DNA from: an uncultured Erysipelotrichaceae bacterium
Lineage (GTDB): Bacteria; Bacillota_I; Bacilli_A; Erysipelotrichales; Erysipelotrichaceae
Reading direction: 5' to 3'
DNA length: 33,006 nt
Assembly (NCBI GenBank): GCA_946537835.1
Contig: CAMNGB010000007.1
Coordinates: forward strand, 1-33,006
Under the pieces are notes generated by a model, which made no database searches, was not told the origin of the DNA, and was given only the letters and a program-made list of their open reading frames with translations. The position numbers were made by a program, and so were the translations under genes. Below are positions 17,514-26,448 of this stretch, in pieces (the stretch's first letter is position 1; each line of letters begins with the position of its first letter).

Positions 17514-18884
17514 TTATTCGGTTCCGGTTTTTGCGGAAAGCATCTGCTTTTCTTTTTTCCGGGCAGCTGTCCGCAGGTATATCAGACAGAGCACCGTCTG
17601 CACCAGTGAAGATGCCGGTGTGGCAAGTCCTACCCTGAACAGGGAAACCGGCTGCAGCCGGGACATCAGGAAAGAAACAGGGACACGCACGCCGAAGGCT
17701 CCGATCACGCTCTGAGCCATGACAAACGACGTATAGCCGCAGCCGTTGAAATAACCGGTCATGCAGAAAAAGAACGGTGTCAGCAGACAGTCTATGGCAT
17801 AGGCTTTCAGATATTCCCAGCCCTGTACGATGACATCGCTGTCCTTTGAGAAAAAGCCGCACAGAAGATCGCCGTGGAAGAAAGAAATATATCCCATCAA
17901 TGCCCCAAAGGCAAAAGACACGGCAATGCCGAGCCGCAGTGCCCGGTGGGCTCTGTCCATCTTTCCGGCACCGTAGTTCTGGGCCACAAATGAGGCCATG
18001 GACTGACCGAAGGCAGACGGCACCAGCATGATGAACCCGCATACCTTTTCGGCTACACCCATACCGGCACTGGCAAGCAGACCCAGGGAATTGACAATGG
18101 CAAGAATGATCAGAAAGCTGATGCCGACCAGGAAGTCAGCCAGGGCAATCGGTGCCCCGAAGCCGACAATGCGGCGGATCACGGGAAAATCAAATGTGAT
18201 GTCTTTCAGTGAAAAGGCAAACGGCAGCTGGATGCGGCGGATGATCAGAAGTGAAATCAGAACGCTGATCGCCTGTGAGGCAACCGTTGCCAGAGCAGCA
18301 CCGGACGCTCCCATTCCGAATACCCGTACCAGCAGAAGGTCACCGGCAATATTGATCATGGCCGCAATGGCAACAGCCAGCAGCGGAATGCGGGAATTGC
18401 CGATGCCGCGGAACAGTGAGCCGAGCAGATTATAGGCAGTAATGAAAAACAGCCCCATCGAGCAGATGCGCAGATAGGAACAGGTCATATCAAATGCCTC
18501 TTTCGGTGCGTTCATCAGCGAAGCCAGGCCGGTGCTGAAGACGGTCATGACAAAAGAAAGAATCACGGCTGCCGACGCAAAGAACAGGATGCTGACACCG
18601 ACCGCATGGCCGGCATCATCGCTGCGGTTTTCGCCGATCAGCTGTCCGAGCAGAATCGTTGTTCCCATGGACAGTCCGGCAACCACCTGTGTGACTGTCA
18701 TCATGATCTGGGCCCCGGTGGAAACGGCCGAAACATCGGCACTGCTGGCATAGCGGCCGACGATGAGCAGATCGACTGCTCCGTACAGCGACTGCAGGAA
18801 CAGTGCCGCCAGGATCGGCAGCGTAAACCTGAGCAGAGGCTGAAGTATTTTTCCCTGTGTAAAATTGCTGTTGTTCATATGCAT
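17514..18884 (-). CDS. MATE-family efflux transporter
   Basis: 456 aa; LPILAALFLQSLYGAVDLLIVGRY, 12-TM MATE layout, VAQNYGAGKMDRA. Confidence 0.93.
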   Translation of the reverse strand: MHMNNSNFTQGKILQPLLRFTLPILAALFLQSLYGAVDLLIVGRYASSADVSAVSTGAQIMMTVTQVVAGLSMGTTILLGQLIGENRSDDAGHAVGVSILFFASAAVILSFVMTVFSTGLASLMNAPKEAFDMTCSYLRICSMGLFFITAYNLLGSLFRGIGNSRIPLLAVAIAAMINIAGDLLLVRVFGMGASGAALATVASQAISVLISLLIIRRIQLPFAFSLKDITFDFPVIRRIVGFGAPIALADFLVGISFLIILAIVNSLGLLASAGMGVAEKVCGFIMLVPSAFGQSMASFVAQNYGAGKMDRAHRALRLGIAVSFAFGALMGYISFFHGDLLCGFFSKDSDVIVQGWEYLKAYAIDCLLTPFFFCMTGYFNGCGYTSFVMAQSVIGAFGVRVPVSFLMSRLQPVSLFRVGLATPASSLVQTVLCLIYLRTAARKKEKQMLSAKTGTE

Positions 18885-18889
18885 ACCTT

Positions 18890-18925
18890 CAAAGCAAAGC
18901 CGGAAGAAGCATTCTTCCTCCGGCA
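18890..18925 (-). terminator. Probable terminator after gdhA
   Basis: Minus strand GCCGGAGGAAG-AATG-CTTCTTCCGGC then TTTGCTTTG. Confidence 0.65.
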
Positions 18926-18957
18926 GATATTGTACTTGTTTTTATCGGATTGTCCAA

Positions 18958-20319
18958 TCAGAACAGACCCTGTGCCATCATGGCATCGGCGATCTTCTGG
19001 AAGCCGGCAATGTTGGCGCCCTTGACCAGATCATAGCCGAGTCCGTATTCGGCAGCTGCTGCAGCTGAATTGTCATGAATTGCCTTCATGATGCCCTGCA
19101 GCTTCTCATCAACTTCTTCTCTTGTCCATCCGTAGCGCTGGGAGTTCTGTGACATTTCCAGTGCAGATACGGCTACGCCGCCGGCATTGACAGCCTTGGC
19201 CGGGCAGACGATGAGGCCGCTTTCCTGCAGGAATTTGACAGCTTCGTTTGTGGCCGGCATATTGGCGCCTTCGAAATAATACTTTGCGCCGGATGCGGCG
19301 ATCAGCTTTGCCTCTTCCATGCCGACTTCATTCTGTGTTGCACACGGAATATAGACATCGGCCTTCACTTCATACGGCTTCTTTCCTTCATGGAATTCAC
19401 AGCCGAACTTCTCGGCGTACATCTTTACATTGGCATGACGGGAAGCTCTCATTTCCAGCAGGTAGTCGAGCTTTTCCTTTGTTGTGATGCCTTCCGGATC
19501 ATAGACATAGCCGTTGTGGCCGGAGATGGTAACAACCTTGCCGCCGAGTTCGGCGATCTTGGTGGCTGCACCCCAGGCAACGTTGCCGTAGCCGGAAAGA
19601 ACGAATGTCTTGCCTTTGATGGTGTCGTTCTCATGGGCAAATACTTCGCGGGCATAATAGAGAATGCCGAAGCCGGTAGCTTCCGGACGGATCAGGGAAC
19701 CGCCGTAGGTCAGTCCCTTGCCGGTCAGAACACCATTGTCATACGCATCTCTGATTCTTCTGTACTGGCCGAACATATAGCCGATTTCTCTGCCGCCGAC
19801 ACCGATATCGCCGGCCGGTACGTCTGTGGACGGACCGATATGTCTCTGCAGTTCGGTCATGAATGCCTGGCAGAAGCGCATGATCTCGGCATCGGACTTG
19901 CCGTGCGGATCGAAGTCGGAGCCGCCCTTGCCGCCGCCGATCGGCAGTGTTGTCAGGCTGTTCTTGAAGATCTGTTCAAAGCCGAGGAACTTCAGGATCG
20001 ACAGATTGACGGTCGGATGGAAACGAAGACCGCCCTTGTACGGTCCGATTGCTCCGTTGAACTGAACACGGTAGCCGCGGTTGACATGTGCCTTGCCGGC
20101 ATCGTCGACCCATGCCACACGGAATTCAACGGTACGTTCCGGTTCCACCAGTCTTTCCAGAAGAGCAGCCTGTTCATACTCAGGATGCTTTTCAATTACC
20201 GGTTCAACGGAAGTCAGAACTTCTTCCACAGTCTGCAGGAATTCCGGTTCGGTCGGATTCTTTTTTCTTGTTTCTTCAATGACTCTTGCTACATATTCAT
20301 TCATATTCATCTCCTCCAT
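18958..20319 (-). CDS. gdhA: NADP-type hexameric glutamate dehydrogenase
   Basis: 453 aa; GPYKGGLRFHPTVNLSILKFLGFEQIFKNSLTTLPIGGGKGGSDFDPHGKSD, VPAGDIGVGGREIGYMFGQYR. The AGGAGG within the first codons of the track ORF suggests the real start is a few codons downstream (about 20304-20310). Confidence 0.97.
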   Translation of the reverse strand: MEEMNMNEYVARVIEETRKKNPTEPEFLQTVEEVLTSVEPVIEKHPEYEQAALLERLVEPERTVEFRVAWVDDAGKAHVNRGYRVQFNGAIGPYKGGLRFHPTVNLSILKFLGFEQIFKNSLTTLPIGGGKGGSDFDPHGKSDAEIMRFCQAFMTELQRHIGPSTDVPAGDIGVGGREIGYMFGQYRRIRDAYDNGVLTGKGLTYGGSLIRPEATGFGILYYAREVFAHENDTIKGKTFVLSGYGNVAWGAATKIAELGGKVVTISGHNGYVYDPEGITTKEKLDYLLEMRASRHANVKMYAEKFGCEFHEGKKPYEVKADVYIPCATQNEVGMEEAKLIAASGAKYYFEGANMPATNEAVKFLQESGLIVCPAKAVNAGGVAVSALEMSQNSQRYGWTREEVDEKLQGIMKAIHDNSAAAAAEYGLGYDLVKGANIAGFQKIADAMMAQGLF

Positions 20320-20368
20320 TCTGAACAGCTGATGATTGATATGATCCGGCAGCTAAAAAGGCCTGACA

Positions 20369-20434
20369 TCATACGGTGGGGAAAAGACATCTAAGAATCA
20401 GATCACTGTTTCTGTCCGTCTTTTCTGCGTACAT
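20369..20434 (-). CDS. Candidate 21-aa leader peptide upstream of gdhA (MYAEKTDRNSDLILRCLFPTV)
   Basis: AGGAGG (20440-20445) 5 nt before ATG, 21 codons then TGA, about 50 nt before gdhA and downstream of a TATAAT-like promoter. Confidence 0.45.
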   Translation of the reverse strand: MYAEKTDRNSDLILRCLFPTV

Positions 20435-20519
20435 GCCGGCCTCCTGTTTCAAAACACGGATTTATTATATGCCAAATCAATTTCCATGAAAAGATTTTCT
20501 TTTTATGAAAATTTTTTCA

Positions 20520-21800
20520 TTACAGGAATTTATCCAGCTCTTCATCCACAATTTTCCGGCGGCTGACCTTCGGGCTGCGGATAATCCTGTCATCCTTGAT
20601 GACCATGGACACATTTCTGAGTGCCGTCAGATCCTCCAGCGGGTTCCCTGCGGTTACGATCAGCTCTGCCTGTTTGCCGGCATCGACCGATCCGGTGATG
20701 CTGTCGATGCCTGCCAGTCTGGCATTGCCGAGCGTTGCAGTATAAAGTGCATAGGAATTGGATACACCGACATACTTGTGGAAGTAGACCAGTTCCCGCC
20801 AGAAATCATACTGGGAAACCCACGGACAGCCGACATCATTGCCGAGGCCGACCGGAATGCCGTTTTCCAGAGCCTGCTTTGAGCACTCAACGATACCGTC
20901 AAAGACAACCTTGCCGTTGTACTGTTCAACTTCCGAGGCATTGGAAACACTGCGGTCAAACAGGGCATACGGAAGAGCCGGTGAAATCGTTGTGATCAGG
21001 AAGGAGCCTGTCTTTTTGAACAGTTCGATCGTATCGTCATCCATGGCAGCGCCGTGTTCGATGGAATCGACACCGTTTTCCAGGGCAGCTCTGACACCTG
21101 CCGGCGATTCGACATGGGCAGCCACCTTGAAGCCGAGACGGTGTGCTTCGTCACAGACGGCTCTGATCATGGCCGGATCCATCTTCATTTCCCCGGGTGT
21201 GCCCTTTTCGGTTGCGTCCATGACACCGCCGGTAACCATGATCTTGATCAGATCCACTTTGTCGGCAGCCCTGTCGCGCACCATCTGCACTGCTTCTTCA
21301 ATGCTTTCGGCAGCGGCAGCCACAGAACCTGCCATATGACCGCCCGGCACGCTGATGCCTTCATTGGCCGCAAGAATGCGCGGTCCGATGCGGGCCCCGT
21401 TGTTGATTTCATCACGGACACGGGTATCCAGATCTTTCAGTCCGCCGACCGTGCGGATCGTCGTGACGCCGCTGAGCAGTTCATATTCGGCATAGCGCGA
21501 TACCAGATGATACGCTGCCGCGGCACCGAGATGGGTCGCAAAAATGAAACTGACCAGTTTCTCATTGTCTCTCTGCTTTTTCTGAGGCTTGCCGTTGCCG
21601 GCCAGATGCACATGCATATTGATCAGACCCGGCATGACATACTGACCGTGCAGGTCAACCTTCTGATAGCCTGATACAACTCCCATATCATCGCGGATGG
21701 CGGTAATGACACCGTCACTGATCAGAATCTGTTTTCCCCTGATGGGTTCCATCCCCGGATGTCCGTTCAGGATAATACCGTTTACCAATGCATACTCCAT
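20520..21800 (-). CDS. Metal-dependent amidohydrolase (imidazolonepropionase/prolidase-like)
   Basis: 426 aa; VMPGLINMHVHLAG, KIMVTGGVMD, GFKVAAHVESPAGVRAALENGVDSIEHG, GLGNDVGCPW. Confidence 0.93.
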   Translation of the reverse strand: MEYALVNGIILNGHPGMEPIRGKQILISDGVITAIRDDMGVVSGYQKVDLHGQYVMPGLINMHVHLAGNGKPQKKQRDNEKLVSFIFATHLGAAAAYHLVSRYAEYELLSGVTTIRTVGGLKDLDTRVRDEINNGARIGPRILAANEGISVPGGHMAGSVAAAAESIEEAVQMVRDRAADKVDLIKIMVTGGVMDATEKGTPGEMKMDPAMIRAVCDEAHRLGFKVAAHVESPAGVRAALENGVDSIEHGAAMDDDTIELFKKTGSFLITTISPALPYALFDRSVSNASEVEQYNGKVVFDGIVECSKQALENGIPVGLGNDVGCPWVSQYDFWRELVYFHKYVGVSNSYALYTATLGNARLAGIDSITGSVDAGKQAELIVTAGNPLEDLTALRNVSMVIKDDRIIRSPKVSRRKIVDEELDKFL

Positions 21801-21804
21801 CGCC

Positions 21805-23040
21805 TTACATCTCCTTTGTGAAATTACCGTTTCTGAAGACCGGAACTGCAGTGCCGTCGCTCATGATGCCGTCGGCACACAGATCGGAGGTCCCGAACAT
21901 GAAATCAACATGCTGGCGGGACACATTGCCGCCGGCAGCTTTCAGTTCATCATCATTCATGGTCAGACCGCCGCTGATATTCTCCGGATAACAGCTGCCC
22001 AGTGCCAGATGGCAGGCCGCATTCTCGTCATAGAGAGTATTGAGGAACAGGATGCCGCTCCTTGAAACCGGAGAATCGTACGGCACCAGTGCCACTTCAC
22101 CCAGATGAGAGGATCCTTCATCGAATCCGACCAGCTGTTTCAGTGCTTCTTCTTCCTTTTCAGCATACACCTCTGTCACTCTGCCGTCTTTGAATACCAG
22201 ATGAAAATTCTCAATCAGGGTTCCGTTCCAGGCCAGCGGCTTGCTGGCATAGACAACGCCGTTGACTTTCTCACGGTGCGGCATGCAGAATATTTCCTCA
22301 GTCGGGATATTGGGGTCGAAATATACTCCCTGCGGTGTCGTGCCGCCGCCTCCGACCCAGATATGATCGCTGACCAGCCCTACCGTCAGATCCGTTCCGA
22401 GGCTGCTGGTGAAATGCAGGCTTTCAAACTGACAGCGGTTCAGTGCTTTGGCATGGGCGATCAGTTCCCGGTCATGTTCATGCCATTCTTCGATCGGATC
22501 AGCTCCGCTGCGGACACGGCTGACGTCAAAGATCGCTTCTTCCAGTTTCCGGAATGCTTCTTCCCTGCTGAGATCCGGAAATACGGCTGCTGCCCAGTCT
22601 TCCGAAGGCACGCCGACAACGCACCACTGCCCTTCATTGTTCATGGTATATTTCTGCAGATCATCCATCCGCTCGGCATATGCCCGCTGAAAGGCACTGC
22701 GCTTTTCGGGATCGGTTCCTTTCAGATATCCCGGTGCATCGGAGATGACCGACAGATAGCAGGCTCCTTTTGCATGCCGCTCTGCTTCCCTGTCATGGAT
22801 CCACATGCCGATGTCACTGAGTGTTTCCGCCGACTGATACTCATAATCCATGCGCGTCAGTTTCTGATCCTTCCAGTCGACCGACACACGGGACGCACCG
22901 GCTTCATACGCTTCCCTTGCGCAAAGTTCAGCAAACTCTCTGTCCCGCACATCGGCACGGATGACCAGAGGCTGTCCTTTCTGAACATTGACGCCGTGTC
23001 TGACGGCGAGTCGGGCAAGACTGCTGTACAGTTCATTCAT
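21805..23040 (-). CDS. Aminopeptidase, M29 family (second copy)
   Basis: 411 aa; NVQKGQPLVIRADV, LTVGLVSDHIW, PNIPTEEIFCMPHREKVNGVVYASKPL, HLGEVALVPYDSPVS, AACHLALGSCYP, HVDFMFGTSDL. Confidence 0.92.
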   Translation of the reverse strand: MNELYSSLARLAVRHGVNVQKGQPLVIRADVRDREFAELCAREAYEAGASRVSVDWKDQKLTRMDYEYQSAETLSDIGMWIHDREAERHAKGACYLSVISDAPGYLKGTDPEKRSAFQRAYAERMDDLQKYTMNNEGQWCVVGVPSEDWAAAVFPDLSREEAFRKLEEAIFDVSRVRSGADPIEEWHEHDRELIAHAKALNRCQFESLHFTSSLGTDLTVGLVSDHIWVGGGGTTPQGVYFDPNIPTEEIFCMPHREKVNGVVYASKPLAWNGTLIENFHLVFKDGRVTEVYAEKEEEALKQLVGFDEGSSHLGEVALVPYDSPVSRSGILFLNTLYDENAACHLALGSCYPENISGGLTMNDDELKAAGGNVSRQHVDFMFGTSDLCADGIMSDGTAVPVFRNGNFTKEM

Positions 23041-24259
23041 TGTCTGCTTCCTCCGGAAATTCTTCCTGATAGCCCTTGAGGCTGATCAGGGTTGCAATAT
23101 AGTCACGGCCGAGATAGAACGGCCTCGGTCCGAACGGATCAATAACGATCCCGCTGTATCCCTGTTCCGTCAGTCTCCGGCATTTGTCAAAATTCATGAT
23201 CAGAACCGTGCTCTGCGGGTCTTCAATGACAAATCCGTAGCGGCTCAGGGCATCCCAGTCGGTGAATACCGGCAGGCATGCCTCATCGGGACTGGCTGCG
23301 GTATTGACCGAGTAAAACGAAACGGATGTCTGACTGTTCAGCGGATCCATCATATCCCTGGTGTCTGTCTTCCCTGTTCTTCTTGCCGGCACCAGATATT
23401 CGCCGTGGCAGATATCGTAGTTCAGAATACCGATATAGTCATCATTGGCATAATGATCACTGTAAACCGAGATAATGCCGGAGAGGTGCGGATTCTCCGC
23501 CTGAATCACCGGCTCCGTCTGATGCATCGGATAATGGGTCGATATGACCGTATAGGGAACGATTTCACCGGCACACTCAACTGTCATTTCCGCATATCTG
23601 CCGGATGCGCTTTTTTCTTCCTTCCCGTCAATCATGATCCGCACGATTCTGCCGGCTTCCGGCACATTCTTTCCCGGCATGTTGACATATACCTGATCAT
23701 TTGCCATGACCTTTCCCTGCACATACCCGCGGCAGGTCTGTCCTTCGGCTTCATATACCGTAAAACGGAAACGGCGCCGGCCGCAGGAGGACAGGGCGTA
23801 CTGCAGATTCCGGATCCGGCGGCGTCTTGCCGCATATTTTCCGTAGCGTGAGAGGAAGATTACCGACGCAAAGACAGCCGCAAACAGCAGTGCCGTCAGA
23901 AGCCATGGTGCTCTTTCCGTCCATTCCGGATGGCTGATGCTGACTTCGACCATCATCATCAGAAACACTGTAACCAGGTTGCCGAACAGCAGATATCTGA
24001 CCCAGCGGCCGATTCTGTCCTGGTCATTCCTGTAGCCTTCCGCCTCATCATACCGGCGGTTGGCCCAGTACATCAGAACAAAAACCGTGATATCAAGAGC
24101 TGCCATGGATACCGCAAGAATCGTAAAGATTCCGGCATCCGGGCCGCCTTTGAGAGCTTCTGCCGCAAACATTGTCAGCAGCGCTGCCGAAGGCACTGAT
24201 ATCACCGTTGCCAGCACTGCCAGTAATATTCCCAAAACTTTTCCTGTCATATTAATCAT
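23033..24259 (-). CDS. Membrane protein with C-terminal SseB-like domain
   Basis: TM segments in the first third; SseB-like segment LPVFTDWDALSRYGFVIEDPQSTVLIMNFDKCRRLTEQGYSGIVIDPFGPRPFYLGRD; 8-bp overlap with the downstream aminopeptidase. Alternative start at 24250. Confidence 0.65.
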   Translation of the reverse strand: MINMTGKVLGILLAVLATVISVPSAALLTMFAAEALKGGPDAGIFTILAVSMAALDITVFVLMYWANRRYDEAEGYRNDQDRIGRWVRYLLFGNLVTVFLMMMVEVSISHPEWTERAPWLLTALLFAAVFASVIFLSRYGKYAARRRRIRNLQYALSSCGRRRFRFTVYEAEGQTCRGYVQGKVMANDQVYVNMPGKNVPEAGRIVRIMIDGKEEKSASGRYAEMTVECAGEIVPYTVISTHYPMHQTEPVIQAENPHLSGIISVYSDHYANDDYIGILNYDICHGEYLVPARRTGKTDTRDMMDPLNSQTSVSFYSVNTAASPDEACLPVFTDWDALSRYGFVIEDPQSTVLIMNFDKCRRLTEQGYSGIVIDPFGPRPFYLGRDYIATLISLKGYQEEFPEEADNE

Positions 24260-24292
24260 TATAGTATATGTCGGTCATGATAAGATGGACTC

Positions 24293-24967
24293 ATGAAAAA
24301 ACTTACCCGGTTTCTGATGGAAAACAGGGATCCTGACTATCGGGAATTCTTTCTGCCGCTTGTTCCCGGCATCGATCCGGACACGGTCATCGGTGTCAGA
24401 ACCCCGGTGCTCCGCTCTCTTGCCAGACAGTACCGCAGTACCGAAGCTGCCGCAGAATTCATGCAGGATATTCCTCACCGTTATTATGAAGAAGTCAATC
24501 TGCATATTTTTCTGCTGTCTTACGAGAAAGACTATGAAACCTATATCCGGAAACTGAAGCAGATCCTGCCGGAGGTAAAATGCTGGGCAAGCTGTGATGT
24601 CATCCGCAATCCCGTTCTGAAAAAACACACAGCGGAACTTTATCCGCAGATTCAGGCATGGATCAGTGACAGCCATGTCTATACCGTCCGGCTGGCGATC
24701 GGGTTTCTGATGGCCTACTTTCTCGGTGATGCCTGGGACCCGGAGCATCTGCAGCTGGCAGTCTCCGTACAGGGAGATGAGTATTATATCAACATGATGA
24801 TCGCCTGGTATCTGGCTACGGCAATGATTGCCCATGAAAAGGATGTCATGCCGCTGCTGGAAAACAGACAGCTGATTCCGGAAGTGCACCGGATGACGAT
24901 CCGCAAGGCATGTGAAAGCTTCCGGATCCCGGCTGAAACCAAGGAATATCTGAAAACTTTGCGATGA
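24293..24967 (+). CDS. AlkD-like DNA alkylation repair protein (HEAT-repeat glycosylase)
   Basis: 224 aa; GVRTPVLRSLARQY, YYEEVNLHIFLLSYEKDYETYIRKLKQILPEVKCWASCDVI, ALKB-independent AlkD-like layout DVMPLLENRQL...HRMTIRKACESFRI. Confidence 0.85.
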   Translation: MKKLTRFLMENRDPDYREFFLPLVPGIDPDTVIGVRTPVLRSLARQYRSTEAAAEFMQDIPHRYYEEVNLHIFLLSYEKDYETYIRKLKQILPEVKCWASCDVIRNPVLKKHTAELYPQIQAWISDSHVYTVRLAIGFLMAYFLGDAWDPEHLQLAVSVQGDEYYINMMIAWYLATAMIAHEKDVMPLLENRQLIPEVHRMTIRKACESFRIPAETKEYLKTLR

Positions 24968-25027
24968 TACGGTCATTTACCTTTCTGTATCTTTTTATAA
25001 TGTTATAATTTTGGCGCGAGGCAAACT

Positions 25028-26386
25028 ATGAGCACATCTAACACTTTTGACAAGAGAACCTTGTTCCTTGAGACGATCCGGATGGCATGGCCGGCTGTTC
25101 TGGAGAGCTTTTTTGTATCACTGGCCGGCATGATCGATACCATGATGGTATCCTCTCTGGGAACCTATGCGGTCGCAGCCGTCGGTCTGACAACCCAGCC
25201 GAAATTCATTACCCTGGCAGTATTCTTCTCCTGCAACGTTGCCGTATCGGCACTGGTGGCAAGAAGACGCGGTCAGGATGACAGGCGCAATGCCAACGAG
25301 ATCCTGCTGACAGCAATTGTCTTTACGGTCATTGCCTGTCTGCTTCTCTCGGTACTGTCGGTTGCCTTCTCCAATCAGATCATTTCAGTCAGCGGATCCA
25401 ATGCCGATACCCACGGACCGGCAGTCACATATTTCAATGTCATTCAGGGCTGCATGTTCTTCAATGTCATGTCGCTTGTCATCAATGCCGCCCAGCGCGG
25501 TTCCGGCAATACCAAGATTGCCATGACAACCAACATCACATCTTCCGTTGTCAACATTCTGTTCAACTACCTGCTGATCGGCGGTCACTTCGGATTCCCG
25601 CGCTGGGAACTGTTCGGTGCCGCAGTCGCAACCGTTCTCGGTACGGTAGCCGCATTTGTGATGAGCCTCCGCTCCCTGTTTAACAAAAACAGTTACGTTT
25701 CGATTCCGTATATTATTCAGAACAGGATCCGGCCGCTTGGCTCGGCTCTGGAAAGCATCTACCGTCTGGGTGCCAACATGCTGGTGGAAAACATTGCCAT
25801 GCGTGTCGGCTTTGTCACAACGGCAATGATTGCCGCAAGACTCGGTACCGATGCCTTTGCCGTACATAATGTCGGCATGAACTTCCTGTCGCTCGGCTTC
25901 TCGTTCGGCGACGGCATGCAGGTGGCAGCCGTGGCACTGATCGGCAGATCGCTGGGCGAAAGAAATCCTGACAAGGCCAAGGCCTACGGCAGCCTGTGCC
26001 AGCGCACCGGTCTGGCCATCTCACTGATTCTGGCCATGATCCTGTTCTTCTTCGGAAGAAACCTGTTCAGTCTGTTCTTCTCTGAGCCGGCTGTACTGGA
26101 TATGGGTGTCATGATCTGTGACTACATCATTGTCATCGTCGTGTTCCAGATTTCCCAGATCATCTTCGGCGGATGCCTGCGCGGTGCCGGCGATGTCAAA
26201 TATACGCTGTTTGCTTCACTCGTCAGTGTTACGATCATCAGAACACTTGTAACCTGGGGTCTGACAAGTATCTTCAAGCTCGGTCTGACGGGTATCTGGA
26301 TCGGTATCCTGTCCGATCAGATCTCGAGATTCATCTTCCTCTCCCTGCGCTTCCGCAAGGGTGAATGGACGCAGCTCACAATCTGA
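25028..26386 (+). CDS. MATE-family efflux transporter
   Basis: 452 aa; MAWPAVLESFFVSLAGMIDTMMVSSLGTYAVAAVGLTTQPKF, 12-TM layout. Confidence 0.93.
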   Translation: MSTSNTFDKRTLFLETIRMAWPAVLESFFVSLAGMIDTMMVSSLGTYAVAAVGLTTQPKFITLAVFFSCNVAVSALVARRRGQDDRRNANEILLTAIVFTVIACLLLSVLSVAFSNQIISVSGSNADTHGPAVTYFNVIQGCMFFNVMSLVINAAQRGSGNTKIAMTTNITSSVVNILFNYLLIGGHFGFPRWELFGAAVATVLGTVAAFVMSLRSLFNKNSYVSIPYIIQNRIRPLGSALESIYRLGANMLVENIAMRVGFVTTAMIAARLGTDAFAVHNVGMNFLSLGFSFGDGMQVAAVALIGRSLGERNPDKAKAYGSLCQRTGLAISLILAMILFFFGRNLFSLFFSEPAVLDMGVMICDYIIVIVVFQISQIIFGGCLRGAGDVKYTLFASLVSVTIIRTLVTWGLTSIFKLGLTGIWIGILSDQISRFIFLSLRFRKGEWTQLTI

Positions 26387-26387
26387 A

Positions 26388-26414
26388 ACATTCCTTCGGG
26401 AATGTTTTTTTTCA
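26388..26414 (+). terminator. Rho-independent terminator after the second MATE gene
   Basis: AACATTCC-TTCG-GGAATGTT followed by T run; UUCG tetraloop. Confidence 0.88.
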
Positions 26415-26442
26415 AAACAAAAGACCTGCCGGAGCAGGTCGA
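26414..26442 (-). terminator. Rho-independent terminator after hppA
   Basis: Minus strand GACCTGC-TCCG-GCAGGTC followed by TTTTGTTTT. Confidence 0.85.
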
Positions 26443-26448
26443 TGACAT

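Noticed and set aside
19390-20394. 334-aa plus-strand ORF antisense to gdhA
   Set aside because: Shadow ORF; sense frame is unambiguous glutamate dehydrogenase.
22105-23851. Long plus-strand ORFs (324 aa and 287 aa) antisense to the aminopeptidase and SseB-like gene
   Set aside because: No domain signature, no SD; codon-bias shadows.
17514-26386. Two MATE genes as a recent duplication
   Set aside because: Translated sequences differ throughout and appear to belong to different MATE subgroups.
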